A DNA stretch of 64,000 bases, from positions 1,240,001 through 1,304,000 of the forward strand of contig JBCAML010000019.1 of NCBI GenBank assembly GCA_038503075.1, in the 5' to 3' direction. The stretch comes from Gyromitra esculenta (lineage: Eukaryota > Ascomycota > Pezizomycetes > Pezizales > Discinaceae). Below, piece after piece: positions 47,501 through 59,741 of the stretch. Numbering within the stretch: position 1 is the first letter of the stretch; every line of letters begins with the position of its first letter. A program made the position numbers and the translations under genes. The notes beneath the pieces are model-generated. The model did no database searches, was not told the origin of the DNA, and saw nothing but the letters and a program-made list of their open reading frames with translations.

Positions 47501-48971
47501 GAAGCTGCCATCAGACCAACTAACCGGACAGCTCTTGGTCCCGAGTAGAACCGATATTACACACCCGTTTCCCGTCTCGCCATAGTAGCCCTTGCTCCAG
47601 ATCCAATTCAGGTAGGTGGCTATTTTATATCTATGCCCACTACACCTTTGACAGAATAAGTCAAGATTGGCATGGCTAGCAACGGGCATTAGTATTGCAG
47701 CGCCGAAAGAGAGAGCTGTAGTAACGCTGCACAAAGGACTTGCAACATATGTACATGCTGACTCTGAATTGTAAGCACTCTGTAGTCTGCAATTATGCCC
47801 TGGGAGCGATTAGTCAGTAACGAAAGATGGTTTTGTGGTTGAAAAGGGGGTACTTGCAGAACATTAATGTGATTTTGTGGCTCGGGCAAACCGCAGAGGA
47901 TGATTATGCCTTCTATGCAGGAGCTGAGGGTTTATGTTGGGTCACAGACCAATAGGATAGATATCGCGTTGCTCTTTCACGCCCCTTGTATCACTAGCTG
48001 TCACTCGATTCTTGAGACGGTATCCTTTGCCCATCAACAGCCACCTGTACCCCTTTCATTGGCCCGGCTGGGCATAGATATACATCAATCCAAGCTGGGT
48101 TATATACTAGTATATGTTCCGCCACTCTATAGGGGACAGTGGGAGAATCAGTTGGGACAGCTAGTACTTCCCACATTTGAAGATTGGGGAATCAGTACCT
48201 GTTTGAATTCCGTGACAGAGCGCCTGTTGGTAAAATCCGCGCAAAGGCTACATAGGTTGCGTGATCACGCGTGATCATGCGAGACGGGTCGTGGGATGTT
48301 GGACATATCGAAGACCCAACACCCCGAATATTCGTCTTTGTCACGCCCGCATGGGCCTCCTTTAATTCCGCATGGGCCTCTACCTGGTTTTCCCTAAACC
48401 ACGATGGCGGAAATTTTCCATACGCCAGCAAACGGGCATGTGTAGCTTGCCGCAATGCGTCCAAGCTGACTGCCCAGCTGTCTGGGACTGGGTGTATGGG
48501 CAGACCAGAAAAACTAACCAGCCGGAGACGACAACGCATGGAACGGCGACGCTTGAACCACTTTAATTTCACGAGGCTTGAGTTGCGTAGAAAAGTAGGT
48601 GTTGGATAACTACTAAATCCTTAATAATCTACCGAATCTTCGTGATCGGTTGTGTCCCGACCGGCGAGGTTAAAAATTCTTCTTTAGGGCGGTATGCATT
48701 GCCCATCGGGATGGTAACTACATGGAATAAATACTCTGATAAGTAATTGAAGGTGTCGCGACAAAATTCGCGACAAGATATATAATTCAATCTTGATTTA
48801 GCTTTATATACGCTATATACTTTTACTAGCATGGGCTAACAGTAGTCTACGTGTAATTAAACTGGTGGAGGTGCATAAATTTATAGAGATACACTTGATA
48901 ACCCTATTTTGTTGAATTCAAGTTTCATATACTTGGTGTTTATGAGATCATGTAGTCGCAATGCTTTCAGT
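41534..48971. other. Gene-poor 7.4 kb region
   Basis: I find no reading frame with family features or a credible chain of exons. Short open frames near 43.3, 45.7, 46.6, 47.2 and 48.3 kb look random; the last (48192-48609, both strands open) is the longest. This may be old, mutated repeat DNA. Confidence 0.5.
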
Positions 48972-49071
48972 GGGGATGTGGTTTAGTGGTATAATACCTC
49001 TTTAGCATGTGAACGTCATTGGCATCCAAATGGATTAGAGGTGGTCCGGGGTTCGATTCCCCGCGTCTCCA
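48972..49071 (+). tRNA. tRNA-Ala(AGC), intron-containing
   Basis: Intact 72-nt tRNA with a 28-nt intron after position 37. It has G3:U70, A73, loop TTAGCAT and a perfect T arm, and a T4 run follows. The exons are identical to the other intact copies while the intron has diverged. Confidence 0.9.
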
Positions 49072-49853
49072 TTTTGTTCGTTGATATTATTGGGGGTCAA
49101 AAATAGCCTTTGGCGTAGCAACGAATAATACACCACGATGCAACTACACAGCTACAAATGTAGTTATAAAATTAAGGTAAAGAGTAGGATAAATCTCTAA
49201 CATATATGAATATTTCATGGACCAATCTTCTGCCTCAATAAGTACTTAAAGGGGGGTTGAAGAATCATGTCACATTGTGATGTATAAGTTGCTATATCGA
49301 ATTCCGGCCCCGACAATATGAACAAAATTCTGACTGATGCGACAGTTTCTGGCATAGACAACTGTGGAATACATATATATATAGTCATTCCGTTTTTCAT
49401 AACCCAAGGTGATTTTGCCTACGTCAGCATCGTGGGGGGAGCCAATTTAGTACTGGGCTCGAGATCCCTAACACTATAATTGTTGGGAAGCGCCATGATG
49501 GCCGTAGGGAAGTAGTAGAGCGGCAGAGCGACTTTACCGCGTACTGCAAATCCAACTCCCTTTTAAGCTGGCTTGCCTATCTATCGGCATAAGCGGCTTG
49601 CAGAGATATATTGTCCCGTTCGAGTAAGCGATTTAGTTCTAGTGTCTCTATAGCTAACACACCAGCCGGCCACATCTTGGAGCCGGCCCAACCCGGATGA
49701 CGTTTTGGGGAGGGGTTCCTGAAAAAAAAAAAAGCGTAGTGCGGAGATACATGTAGAGTAGATTAGAGTAGAGTAAATACGTGATACATAAAACCCTACT
49801 TTTTCTATGCAGTACTAGTACAGCAGGGGTTTCTTTTGGAGTTTACTAAGTGA

Positions 49854-49880
49854 GTTGGGTTGGGTTGGGTTGGGTTGGGT
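49854..49880 (+). repeat. (TTGGG)n tract
   Basis: About five perfect TTGGG units, continuing into degenerate GGGT-rich sequence up to about 49898. The G-runs could form a quadruplex. Confidence 0.9.
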
Positions 49881-50337
49881 GGGTTGAGTGGGTGGGTTTT
49901 CCTCTGGAGGGAGCCGTGTGGATACATCCAGCTAAACTAGCTAGGTGTGATAGTAGTAGCCCCAACGGTAAACTATCCTCCGTCTGTCTGGAACACGGCT
50001 AATTACATCACACTGTACATACATGTACTTAAGCGAATTAGCCGGGATCCTTCCGGCTCTCTCGATCCAGTTCCGTTTTCGCATACTTGATCCGGGTAGA
50101 GTACATCACTCGTTATACTTTTCTTCTTCTTCTTCTTCTTTCTTTCCGTGGGCTTTGATACTTGGGGGGAGGGGGAGAAAGATTATAATCCTACGCCAAA
50201 AGGGATACATGCCCTCTGCGTTAGGATCTTTCACTCAGCTCCACAGGGGGTGTTTTCTCTGGGTAGCCGTCCTAATATGCTTAAGGCTGGTTATAGAGTA
50301 GCTATTTGTGACTATGTGCCTCAAGTAGATAGATTGT

Positions 50338-50373
50338 TGGTGGTGGTGGTGGTGGTGGTGGTGGTGGTGGTGT
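50338..50373 (+). repeat. (GGT)n microsatellite
   Basis: About eleven GGT units are directly visible; on translation they give a poly-Val stretch that is not evidence of a gene. Confidence 0.95.
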
Positions 50374-51743
50374 GGAGGGCTACATCTATACATCTATACA
50401 TACGTATCTACTCTACTCTACTCGATCTAGATCCGTAAGGCTGTCTTTATAGCCTCCTGAACTCGCCTTCGATGCAATAAGTTCGGATCCGTACCTTCGC
50501 GATTCTTCCTACATACCACCCTTAGTAAAATTGAAAATTGGGAAATTGGGAAATAATAATAGTAAGATCGAGAGCATGTTTACTAGACGGGAGAAGACGG
50601 CGCAATCAGATAAAGTGGAAATAAATTGAGTAGGAGGAAAGTATGCGTGGCCCAATGAAAAAGTTTTTTGCTGATAGGGCCGGAAAGGGAGGAAGGAGAG
50701 AGTATGGATCTGTGGATCTGTGGGATGAGTGTACATGTCTAGAGGCAGGAAAAATGTCAAAAGTCAATGATGTGTGGATATGAAGTTTCCAGGAACAGAT
50801 GTTTGTGGGGGACAGGAGGGGATAACAAGGTTGGAGGCTGGTGTGGTGTGGAGGCGAAATGGGTATTGAGGAGTGAGACGGAGGGAGAAGAGGAAGGGTT
50901 TAATCATGAGGAGGTAGAAAGTTGAAAAGCCATGGAGTAAGAAAATAGTCTTCGATAATTCTCGGGATGGGTTATTTATTCTTGACGGTTTTGGGAAGCA
51001 CTATTTATTTGTAGGGTAACCTTTGGGGGGTGATAGTTCTCAAAGTAAGTAAGCCCCCCGGGAGAGTCGTTAATACAAGAAACTAACTATAGATGACAGG
51101 GATCTAGATATTCGAGTGAGCATCCGTGATCAGTTTACACGACCTCCCCATCCCTGTGTCAAAAGAACTCTAGAAAACGACTTCGTGATCCACCCTTAAG
51201 TTCGCTCCAATACCTCACGCGCATATTTTATATCCAATCCCAACTACACGTATCTTCGGTTTATGTATGCGTAGAGTAATTTTAAACCTTGATACTGCAG
51301 CTGATCATGTAGATTTTTTCATCTCATTCCTTATAGAAAACACATGCACACTCTAGATCTGTTTAGATACCCGCCTCCGTGTAACCCCCCCTTGAAACGC
51401 AACCCAAAGGAAACCTATTCCTTACTCCTCTCCAACAAAAAGTAAAGCCATGAGCCGAAAGTAAAAAAAAGCATGATATCAACAAATCCATCGACAAAGA
51501 GAAATAAACAATTAAACAGAACTCCGATGCAAATTCTTTCCCGCCCGTACTATCCGTACCAGTCTAAAGATAAAACAAATGCGTGTACCCATCAACATCA
51601 CAGAAATAAAAAAACCCCCAGACGCAGGCTAACCATATATATCGAATGTAGTGAGAAACAGAAAGAATAATAAAGAGATGTAGAAATATACGAGCAATAA
51701 GATAAACGAAACCCGGTGCGCGGTTGGTTGGGAGGTGTAGTCT

Positions 51744-52928
51744 CTAATTGATCCCAAGGTATAATTTGCATCGCTCATAAACATAAAACGAAGTTCTGTG
51801 TCCCAAAAGTTAGTAAACCTGCTCCTAAAACAAAACAAAAAAAATGGAATACTCACGCAGCCATTGGCACCACTTTTACGTATCCGATACTCAATCCCAC
51901 GAAATAACCCCTAAACCCTGCCCTTCTCCAAATCTCTGCCGCTGTCTCCCCAATCTTCATCATGCGCCCCTCTCCTACTGCCCCGGAGACCTGCATCCTC
52001 CTCCTTATTACTTCTAGTGGATAACTCGCCGTCTGCGCAACCAGCCCTGCAAAACCGCCACTGACCAATTCGGCCCATACTTTTAAGGTCGGTCGCCTCC
52101 CGCCATGTCTCCCGGCCTCATCGGTCTTATGCAGTGTTGTCCATTTAGACACAATATGAGAGCGCAAGAAGTCGCCCGCCACATCGTGCGTGAGAAACGA
52201 GATACCAGCATAAGGAAGCATGCCAAGGACGGTAGCCGAGAAGCCACGGTAAAAGTTGGAAAGCCCCGCTAATGGCGTCGAGGAGTACGTGGGTTCGTGG
52301 TAGAGCTGCGAACAGATAGAACGAAGTGTGGAGCGGTCTGAAGCTTGAGTTTCCCAGGCCAGACGAACTCGGACCACTTCGAGTGGATAGGTGAAGAAGA
52401 CGCTGGTCACTCCAGCCAGACTGCCCGACATCAGTCGGCGCAACGGTGTCTCTTGCTCGGGTGTCTTGATGAGCACTGCTCGGATTTGCTCGTATGCGAC
52501 GAACTTAATCGCGGCATACGGGAAGATTCGTAATAGCGTTGCAGAGTGCCCACGAAACAGTCCGGAGGGGCCTTCGTTGTGGGTTATGTCCCGCATTGCG
52601 CGCGCCACGCCGAGCCATGAACCGCTGTACTTTGCGAATTGCGGGTTGGAGGCCTGGAAGAGGATTTTTACACGGTCGAGGGGAGCTATCAGGGTTTTTG
52701 CCTACGGGATGTGTGTTAGCTCGCTGAGCTGAATCTCGAGACAAGAAAAGAGTGTAGGAAGCTTACAGCACACCCAGCGAAACCACCAGCGACGCCACTG
52801 CGGAGGATATAGTCCATACTCCGTTTATCATGCGTCTTTCCTACCAATGATCTGGTTTTTGGTGCTGCCGCCTCTATAGTTGCTGTCGCCTCCCCATGGC
52901 CACTCTGGAAAGACACCGCCTCTGGCAT
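51744..52928 (-). CDS. Mitochondrial carrier, LEU5/SLC25A42-like (coenzyme A transport)
   Basis: Three exons (52928-52767, 52701-51857, 51795-51744) give 352 residues, close to yeast Leu5. Leu5-type carriers sit in the inner mitochondrial membrane and are needed for CoA accumulation in the matrix. There are three mitochondrial carrier repeats with signatures PLDRVK, PLEVVR and PLEVIR, each starting a repeat of about 100 residues, and six predicted helices. Landmarks SGVAGGFAGCAAKTLIAPLD, GHSATLLRIFPYAAIKF and FYRGFSATVLGMLPYAGISF fit the Leu5/Graves-disease carrier subgroup. The last exon supplies the conserved end TSFYVYERCKLYLGIN. The subgroup call is from memory; the carrier family itself is certain. 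Confidence 0.92.
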
Positions 52929-55075
52929 TCCCGCCAGAGTGTAATGATAATAAGCTGGTGGATTCGAATCGAACTGGATGGATCCGTGGATCCGTGGAGG
53001 GTATTAGTGAAACGTGGGGTGAACGGGGGGATGAGGTGTGTGATGGCAGTCGAAACCCGGGGTCAGGGACCGGAGACGATGGTGGATAGTGGTGGCTATT
53101 CGCGGGGGGGGGATCGATATTCGCTGGACAATGGACTCTGGCCAACCTCGGGTCAGAAATGCGGCTCTTCCCGCCCATCCGATGATCACTGCACATGACA
53201 TGACATAACCGCCAGGGCAGCAACCTCAGCTGCAGCCCCGCGAATCCCCAGCTTAAGCGACTTGTCGTCGGAACATGTCCATTGATCGCCAGGCATCTGA
53301 TGCCTTTATTGCTGTGCATCACGGCTGCCAAACGGATCTGGGTCATCCAGGAACATGTCTCACTCGCGCTCTGGTTGGGATTGGATTCCATGAATATTAA
53401 CGTCTACACCGAGCTATTATATATTCCGACATTTGCTTCGAACCCAGCGGCATTTTCTGGCGTCGGAGCAGTCATTTATCTCGAAGTCTATCCGTAGCAG
53501 GAAGCCCTTATCTGAACCCCAGGAATATCTCGTTCACGATAGACAGATTTCTCACAGTGTTTCCTCTGACTTTTTTTCTTTTCCCTGGCAACAGCACTTA
53601 TGCTTGACTACAGCCCTACCCGCATCGCTTGATAACTGCACCTTTTTCGCTTGTTCAAGGCATTCTGGATGCCCATATTGAAACACTGTTAGTGTGGATA
53701 GCCATGGAGCCGGCCATTTGGAAGTTATGTGTTAGCATATAAAGAGCCATCCACCGTAGTAACCACCCGTTCACCCAAGACATTTCCCCGAAAACTCCAA
53801 TAAAATACATGTACCCAGTGTAACGGAAGCAAAGCTAGCAGGCAAGGTTCCGGGTGAATGTTTACACGGCGATAAAAAGTTACCCGGAGATCATATTTTA
53901 TCACTCGCATTTTTAAGTTTTTTGATCAAGGAGGGTTCCGTGTCTCTTGTCTCTTTGAGAAGAGAATGGCTCGGAGTTGAAATTCTGGCTTGGATGTCCC
54001 AAGAAGGGCTACATGTATAGAATGTCTTCTTTTGCCGCCCAGTCCCATCACATCAGACTCTTCGCCTCTAACTACATAGGCCCATCACCTCTGCCATCTA
54101 TCACGCAACAAGGAAAGAAAAAAACGTTCCTATATCTGGTTTGAGCCTTTGCACCCCTTAAACAGAGCCTACAAAAGCAAAGCCCCACAAGCAGAATAAC
54201 ATCTTCCGCTCCAGCACCGTGGCCGTATCAAAGCTCCCGACTACAGCCCACGGCTAAATACACTCCGCTCTCTTCCCCCCAAAACCCCTCCCTTAGTATA
54301 CCACCACTTAGCTATACCAAACACACTCCAAACACCCTTCATGAACACCACTAATCACCACTAGACACAGCCACCTCCCCATCCCTAGCCGAGTCGAGCA
54401 ACACCAAAGACCACCACCGCCGCCTTCCTACCCGCGTTCAAAACCGAGTGATACCATATGCACCCCACTGTTCATGAGCCAGAATCACACGAAAGCTTTA
54501 CTAACACCCACAGTGCTCCGAAGGATTAGAACGTAGTCTCTAAATAAAAAGTACCCTAGATTGACATCTGTCCACCCAGTCCTACCCCGCCCTCCCTCAC
54601 CCTCACACCATTCATCCACCTCCCCTCGATCTTCTTCTCTTCTTTATCTCGCCCTGATTGTCACACTTTCGTACCTACATGTACTCCTTAATTCCTAACT
54701 CGGGGGTTTTCTGGTTTTTGTTCATTCCCTCGTGGGATATGTGTCACATATCAAAAACTACATGGCCATTTAAACCCCCCCCCCCGAATAGGAAAAGAAG
54801 AAAAAAAAGAAGAAGCATCAAAAAGAATATCAAAGTTTGTTTAAGAAGGGATGGGTGGGAACTAATTTAACAATTCTGAACTCCGTAAAACAAAAAAAAA
54901 CAAAAGTTACACGAGAAGTAGTGAAGTGAAGAGAAGAGGGAGGAAAAAAAGTTATAAGGTAAGGCTAATCGGTGAAGCGATCATGTAGTGATCAAGCAAG
55001 CATATCCAGTAACCGACGAAAAAAAACCGAGACACAAAACATGCCGCCCCCACTGCGGACGCCCTTGTCCCCGAT
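52929..55075. other. Intergenic between the LEU5-like carrier and PAC1
   Basis: No gene supported. The open frame at 52828-53391 on the minus strand overlaps the carrier's first exon in another frame and is rejected. The right end is 3' flank of PAC1. Confidence 0.5.
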
Positions 55076-56696
55076 TTATGACGCAAACACCTTAACACTC
55101 ATATCGACTGACCCCGTTGCTATAACGCATCTAACCCCTACTGCCTTTTCCTCCCTCTTACCCCCAGCCCCATTCGTCTTTGAATCTCCATTCACAGCCT
55201 CCTTCGCTGATGGCGCCCATCTCAGACAGCTCACAAAATGTGCATGTGCATCGTCGACCGTCTTGACGCAACGCCCATCCTGCGTTAGGTCCCAACATCG
55301 GATTGTCTTGTCATCGCTCACACTCAGCAGGTACTTCCCAGCCGGATGGAACGCCAGCGCCCTCACCCAGTTGTCGTGGCCAAGCAACGTCTTGAGGAGG
55401 GTGCCTCGGGAGTCCCAGAGACGCACCGATTTGTCGCGGGAGCCAGTCGCAATGAACTCAGAGGAGGAAGAGGGGGGTGGAGGCTTTTTGAGGCCGGCGA
55501 TAGTGGCCAGATAGGGGTAGGAGGTAGGAGGGGCGAAGACACAGCATTCAATCACGTGCTCGTGGCCGAGAAGGGTAGCTTTATGTTCAGCGGTTGAGGC
55601 GTCCCAGACTCGAGTTGTCTGGGGGCCAATGTTAGCACTATAGTTCTTTAGAGGAGGTTCAGTGACTAACCTGGTCGTTCCCGGCGGACAGCAGCCATCG
55701 GCCATCGAATGATGGTGCTACATCTCTAATCCAGTCCGCGTGCCCGTGTATTGTCTTGATGCAGTATCCAGTTGCAACCTCCCATATCCTCAATGTCTTA
55801 TCTCTACTCGCGCTCACCAAATACTCCCCCGCCGCGCTTGGTATAAACTTCACTGCACTGACTGAGTGATCGTGACCGGTAAGTGTGCGTATGTTCTTGT
55901 ACTCGTTATTCGGATCCCATAATTTTATCGTGAGATCGCTCGAGCAGCTCGCCAGTAGCACTCCCGCTTTCGGCCCACCGAAATCTACGTCCAGCACAGC
56001 CTTCGTGTGTCCCTTGATTGTCCGCTCCAGGTCCCCGAGCTCCCAATCCCAGATCTTGATAGTCGAATCCTCGGAGGAAGAGGCGAGAACGGAGAAGACG
56101 GGGTGAAATGCGACCGATGTCACCGGGCTGCGGTGTCCCATGAGGGTGTGGCGCGCAGGGGCTCGTGGGAGCCATGTAGAGGGATCAACGTTGCGGCGAG
56201 TCAGAGAAGTGGGGGTGGCCGTGTCTAGTTCGGATTGGAGGGAGTTGAGGCGAGATTCGAGTTCCATTATCTAGAGATAGGGTTAGGGGAGATTGTGGCT
56301 TCGTACGAGAGCTCCTGGCTGGATAGGCTATAACGCTGAGGGAGGTAGGGCTGAATGCGCGACATACCTTCTTTTGCAACCTGACCACGCTGGTCCACTT
56401 CTTTTCCAGCAGACCCTCGTATTTCTTCATCTTGTCGATGTCTAGAAACTCATCCCCCACGCCGAGCTCTTCCCGTAGCGCCGCACATGAATTTGGCAGA
56501 CCGGAGGACGAAAAGTATGCGAGGATGGATTTGTGCCTGTAAACTCCGGAGGTTCACGAGGATCAGCGAACGGAGACACACGGGACAAGCATGGGAGGAG
56601 CGAGAGATGGAAAAGAGAGAACAGGCGAACGAGCGAGGGAGATGAAACGCACAGTTCGTCCTTTTGGCGGGGAGCTAGGATATTCACGGTATTCAT
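55076..56696 (-). CDS. PAC1: PAC1/LIS1/NudF nuclear distribution protein (dynein regulator)
   Basis: Four exons (56696-56653, 56536-56368, 56270-55671, 55618-55076) give 451 residues. LIS1 binds the cytoplasmic dynein motor with NudE and supports nuclear migration in hyphae. The N-terminal LisH motif [18 protein letters not shown] is formed across the first intron, followed by a coiled coil ([19 protein letters not shown]). Seven WD40 blades follow, with typical stretches [88 protein letters not shown] and [11 protein letters not shown] took the ATG at 56696 ([11 protein letters not shown]) since the frame upstream has no ATG. Blade six has a Pro/Ser insertion ([10 protein letters not shown]), common in fungal homologues. 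Confidence 0.96.
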
Positions 56697-57681
56697 GACG
56701 GCCTTCTCCGGGCAGCGGAGCGCATGGGAGAGTTGCAGCACAGTTGGGAGATGGGGGGGAGGGGGGTGGTGGTTTGTAGATGTGGATTGGGACAGCAGCG
56801 GGGATTGATTGGCTGATTGGCGAGAGATTGATGAAGTGTGGGGGATAGGATAGGGTTGGGGGATTGTGGAGGGGTGATTGCTTGGTCGTCAGGGGGGGAT
56901 TAAACTGGCTGCTGGCTGGAGCAGGAGGAGGTATGTAGGTGGTGGTAGGTAACGTTCGTTGGGAGAAAGAGGTGGGAAAAAAAGTACAAGCTGTGATGCT
57001 GTGTCTCAGTGATCTGGCTGTGTGTGCAGTCTGTGCTTTCTGCCAACAACAACGCCAAAGACAGCGTGGGCTTGGGGGATTCTAGATTCGGTGCAGATAG
57101 AGAGATAAGGTCTGGGGGGTATGTTATTTTATATATTCATGGTTTGTTATATTCACAGGAGATGGATTACTTTAGAGAGGAGATGAAAGGACAGATGGAG
57201 AAGCTGGAGAGGAGGAGAGGAGGGAGAAGAGAAGAGAAGAACAAGGATAAGAGCAAGAGCAGGACAAGGACAAGGACAAGAGACTCAAAGGACAAGAGTT
57301 CAATGAAGCATGGAGAGCAATCGTCCTCTTCTTCTTCTCCTCTACACCGTCTCTCTTCCTCTCCTTCCTCCCCTCTCCTTTTCCTCGCTTCAGCAGTGTT
57401 GCAGCTGCAGGCGAGAGACTAGCCGTGGATCGGCCCCGCCATTTACTCATTCATCCATCCATCTCTTCATAATGCAGCATTTTCTTCGCCCGGGCAGGGT
57501 AACCCTTGGTCTGCACGCCGCCAAGCTTTGTTATCAGATCTCTATCCTCAGCCTCTTCACCTCCAGTCAAGTCAAGTCAAGCTTTTGATCCCGTGAGACT
57601 GAAAGCAACCAAACAAAGCTCGCCGGATTCCCGGAAAAAACAACACCAACACGACCACCTCCAAGCACAACGCCAGACGCA
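56697..57681. promoter_or_regulatory. Shared divergent upstream region of PAC1 and BUB3
   Basis: About 1 kb between start codons. It contains a long purine-rich tract (57170-57305) followed by a pyrimidine-rich tract (about 57320-57385). Open frames across these tracts are compositional. Confidence 0.55.
57170..57385 (+). repeat. Adjacent purine-rich and pyrimidine-rich tracts
   Basis: The + strand is almost all A/G (GGAGAGGAGGAGAGGAGG and later ACAAGGACAAGGACAAG) to about 57305, then rich in C/T (CCTCTTCTTCTTCTCCTC). The two halves could pair as an imperfect hairpin or form triplex DNA. Confidence 0.7.
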
Positions 57682-58987
57682 ATGACACAAGGTAAGTACA
57701 GTAAGCGCTAACTTCGCTCAATCCTGCTCCTTTTGTCCTTCGTCCCCCTTATCACCTTTTCTATTTCCTTTCCGTTTCCAGGAAAATCTAACACAGTCAA
57801 TCTCAGCATCCCAATTCGAGCTTCTTAGCCCTCCGGAAGACGCCATCTCAGCCCTCACCTTCTCCCCCCGGAATCCTACGCGTCTCCTCGTCTCCTCCTG
57901 GGACAAGTATGTCCATCTTTACGACACGAATGCTGGCCTGAATGGCTCGAAACTGACCGCTTTGCCCCACGCAGCGCCTGTGCTGGACTGTTGTTTTGGA
58001 GAGAGCGACGGCGTCTTGTTTAGTGGGGGTTTGGACTGGCTGGTTAAACTGTGCGCTACCACCCAAGAAATGAAATGGCGCCCAAGAGAAAAGAGCTCTT
58101 TATTGACATTGTGGAATTGGACCGTCTACAGATTCGACCCCGAAACCGGCAAAGAAACAACCCTCGGTACCCATGATGGCGGCGTCAAGTCTATCTGTTA
58201 CAACACTGAAATCAGTTCGTCTTCCCTTTCGCCCCCTCCGGAACCCCACTAACCTCTTTAGAATCCTTAATTTCTGGTTCCTGGGACCACACGGTACGCC
58301 TCTTCGATCCCCGCTCCCCCGGACAAACATCCAAGCACCCCCAGCCCCACAAAATCTTCTCCACATCAACTATCAACCACACGCTCGTCGTCGCGATGGC
58401 CTCGCGGTCCGTCTACCTCTACGATGTACGCAACATGGCAGAGCCGTGGCAACGTCGCGAGAGCTCTCTCAAATTCATGACGAGGACAGTGCGCTGCATG
58501 CCGAACGGCCAAGGATATGCAAGTAGCAGTATCGAAGGACGAGTCGCAGTCGAATTCTTTGACGCGAGTGACGAGAGCCAGAAGCGGAAATATGCATTTA
58601 AATGTCATCGGCAAGTCGAAGACGGCATGGATCTGGTATACCCAGTCAATGCGCTTGCGTTCCACCCTATGTGAGTACTAATTACTATGCCGCTTATCCC
58701 CATTAACGTACTAATAGTGGGGGGGTAGATATGGCACATTTGCATCTGGTGGCGGCGACGGTATCGTTTCTCTCTGGGACGGGATGGCGAAACGTCGTTT
58801 ACGACAATATCAGAAATATCCAGCTAGTATCGCGGGATTGTCGTTTAGCAATAATGGAAAATATTTGGCAATTGGTAGCAGCAGTGGATTCGAGGACGGA
58901 AAAGGTGATGGAACATGTCCGCCGGAGAGTGTTAAGATCTTTGTTAGGGAGTTGGGTGAGGGTGAAGGGAAAGGTAAAGGACAGTAG
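57682..58987 (+). CDS. BUB3: BUB3, spindle checkpoint WD40 protein
   Basis: Five exons (57682-57691, 57807-58050, 58132-58214, 58262-58670, 58729-58987) give 334 residues, close to yeast Bub3. It binds phosphorylated MELT motifs of the kinetochore scaffold and brings Bub1 and Mad3/BubR1 to unattached kinetochores. Landmarks: SQFELLSPPEDAISALTFSP, LLVSSWDKYVHLYDT, LISGSWDHTVRLFDPR, the Bub3/Rae1 signature SSIEGRVAVEFFD, then [20 protein letters not shown] and DGIVSLWDGMAKRRLRQY. Exon 1 is only 10 nt. Donors of the introns at 58051 (GTGCGC) and 58215 (GTTCGT) are non-consensus but give the only in-frame joins. It is divergent from PAC1. Confidence 0.95.
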
Positions 58988-59741
58988 GACTAGTAGAGAA
59001 GCCGAAAAAATAATCGAAAAAAATTAATAATATTGAAAATGGTGTAGTCGTTGGACTAACACGTCTTTTTTTCTTTTTTTCAACTTCTGTGGGCGAATGG
59101 TGGTGTACTATTAGGATATGGCCAGGAAGAACGTGGATCCTGGGGGGAGTTTCGGTCGAGTTTTTTTTTTTTTTTTGCTGGGGTTGTTATAGCTGTGGTG
59201 GGGTCGTAATGACTGGGAGATTAAATTTATGTTTTTGGCGTGTTGATAATTTTGATTTTGATTCCTATGATTGGCGAGTGGGTTGGGTCAATGATCGATG
59301 ATGGTGGTCTTGGCATAGCTTGTTGGAAAAGACAGATTATCTGGGGCAATGGAAGTGAGTATTCTTTAAGACGATTAATAGAGGAAGACGCTGAATGGTT
59401 GTATCTAGTGGTACTATTATTTTCAGGCTACGTGTACTTAGTGTCTCTCTTGCCAGAACCCAATGATCTGGAACTGGGAATGTATTGTACTACATCAGCC
59501 TCGTTACGCAGCATTAACGGGAACCTACATGCGTGTAGAGTGCTCTACTGCAACCTAACCTCTTTCGTCTCATCCGTTCCTTTCCTTCTATCCCAATTGA
59601 TCTTAACTGGGAATAGTGCTCATAATGCAACCCAGGTGTATTGCCTACTGCTACAAAAGCCCGCCAAACCCAGTCCAGCGGACAAAATGCCTGTTCTGAT
59701 ATATACACAGGCATCGATTATGTCAAGCACCACTTCGACAG
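58988..59741. other. Intergenic
   Basis: No supported gene. The open frame at 59240-59767 on the + strand has no features and weak composition. Confidence 0.5.

Larger units (their letters stand above)
49072..51743. other. Intergenic, several simple repeats
   Basis: No gene supported. It holds a (TTGGG)n tract at 49854-49880, a TTC tract at about 50122-50141 and a GGT tract at 50338-50373. Open frames over the tracts are compositional. Confidence 0.55.

Noticed and set aside
48192..48609. Overlapping open frames on both strands
   Set aside because: No motif, start or splice support; openness on both strands suggests chance or old repeat DNA.
50023..50438. Frames with poly-Val and poly-Ser
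   Set aside because: They are translations of GGT and TTC microsatellites.
52828..53391. 187-codon minus-strand frame
   Set aside because: It overlaps the first exon of the mitochondrial carrier in another frame and has low-complexity composition.
57009..57422. Lys/Glu/Arg-rich + frame
   Set aside because: It is a translation of the purine tract upstream of BUB3.
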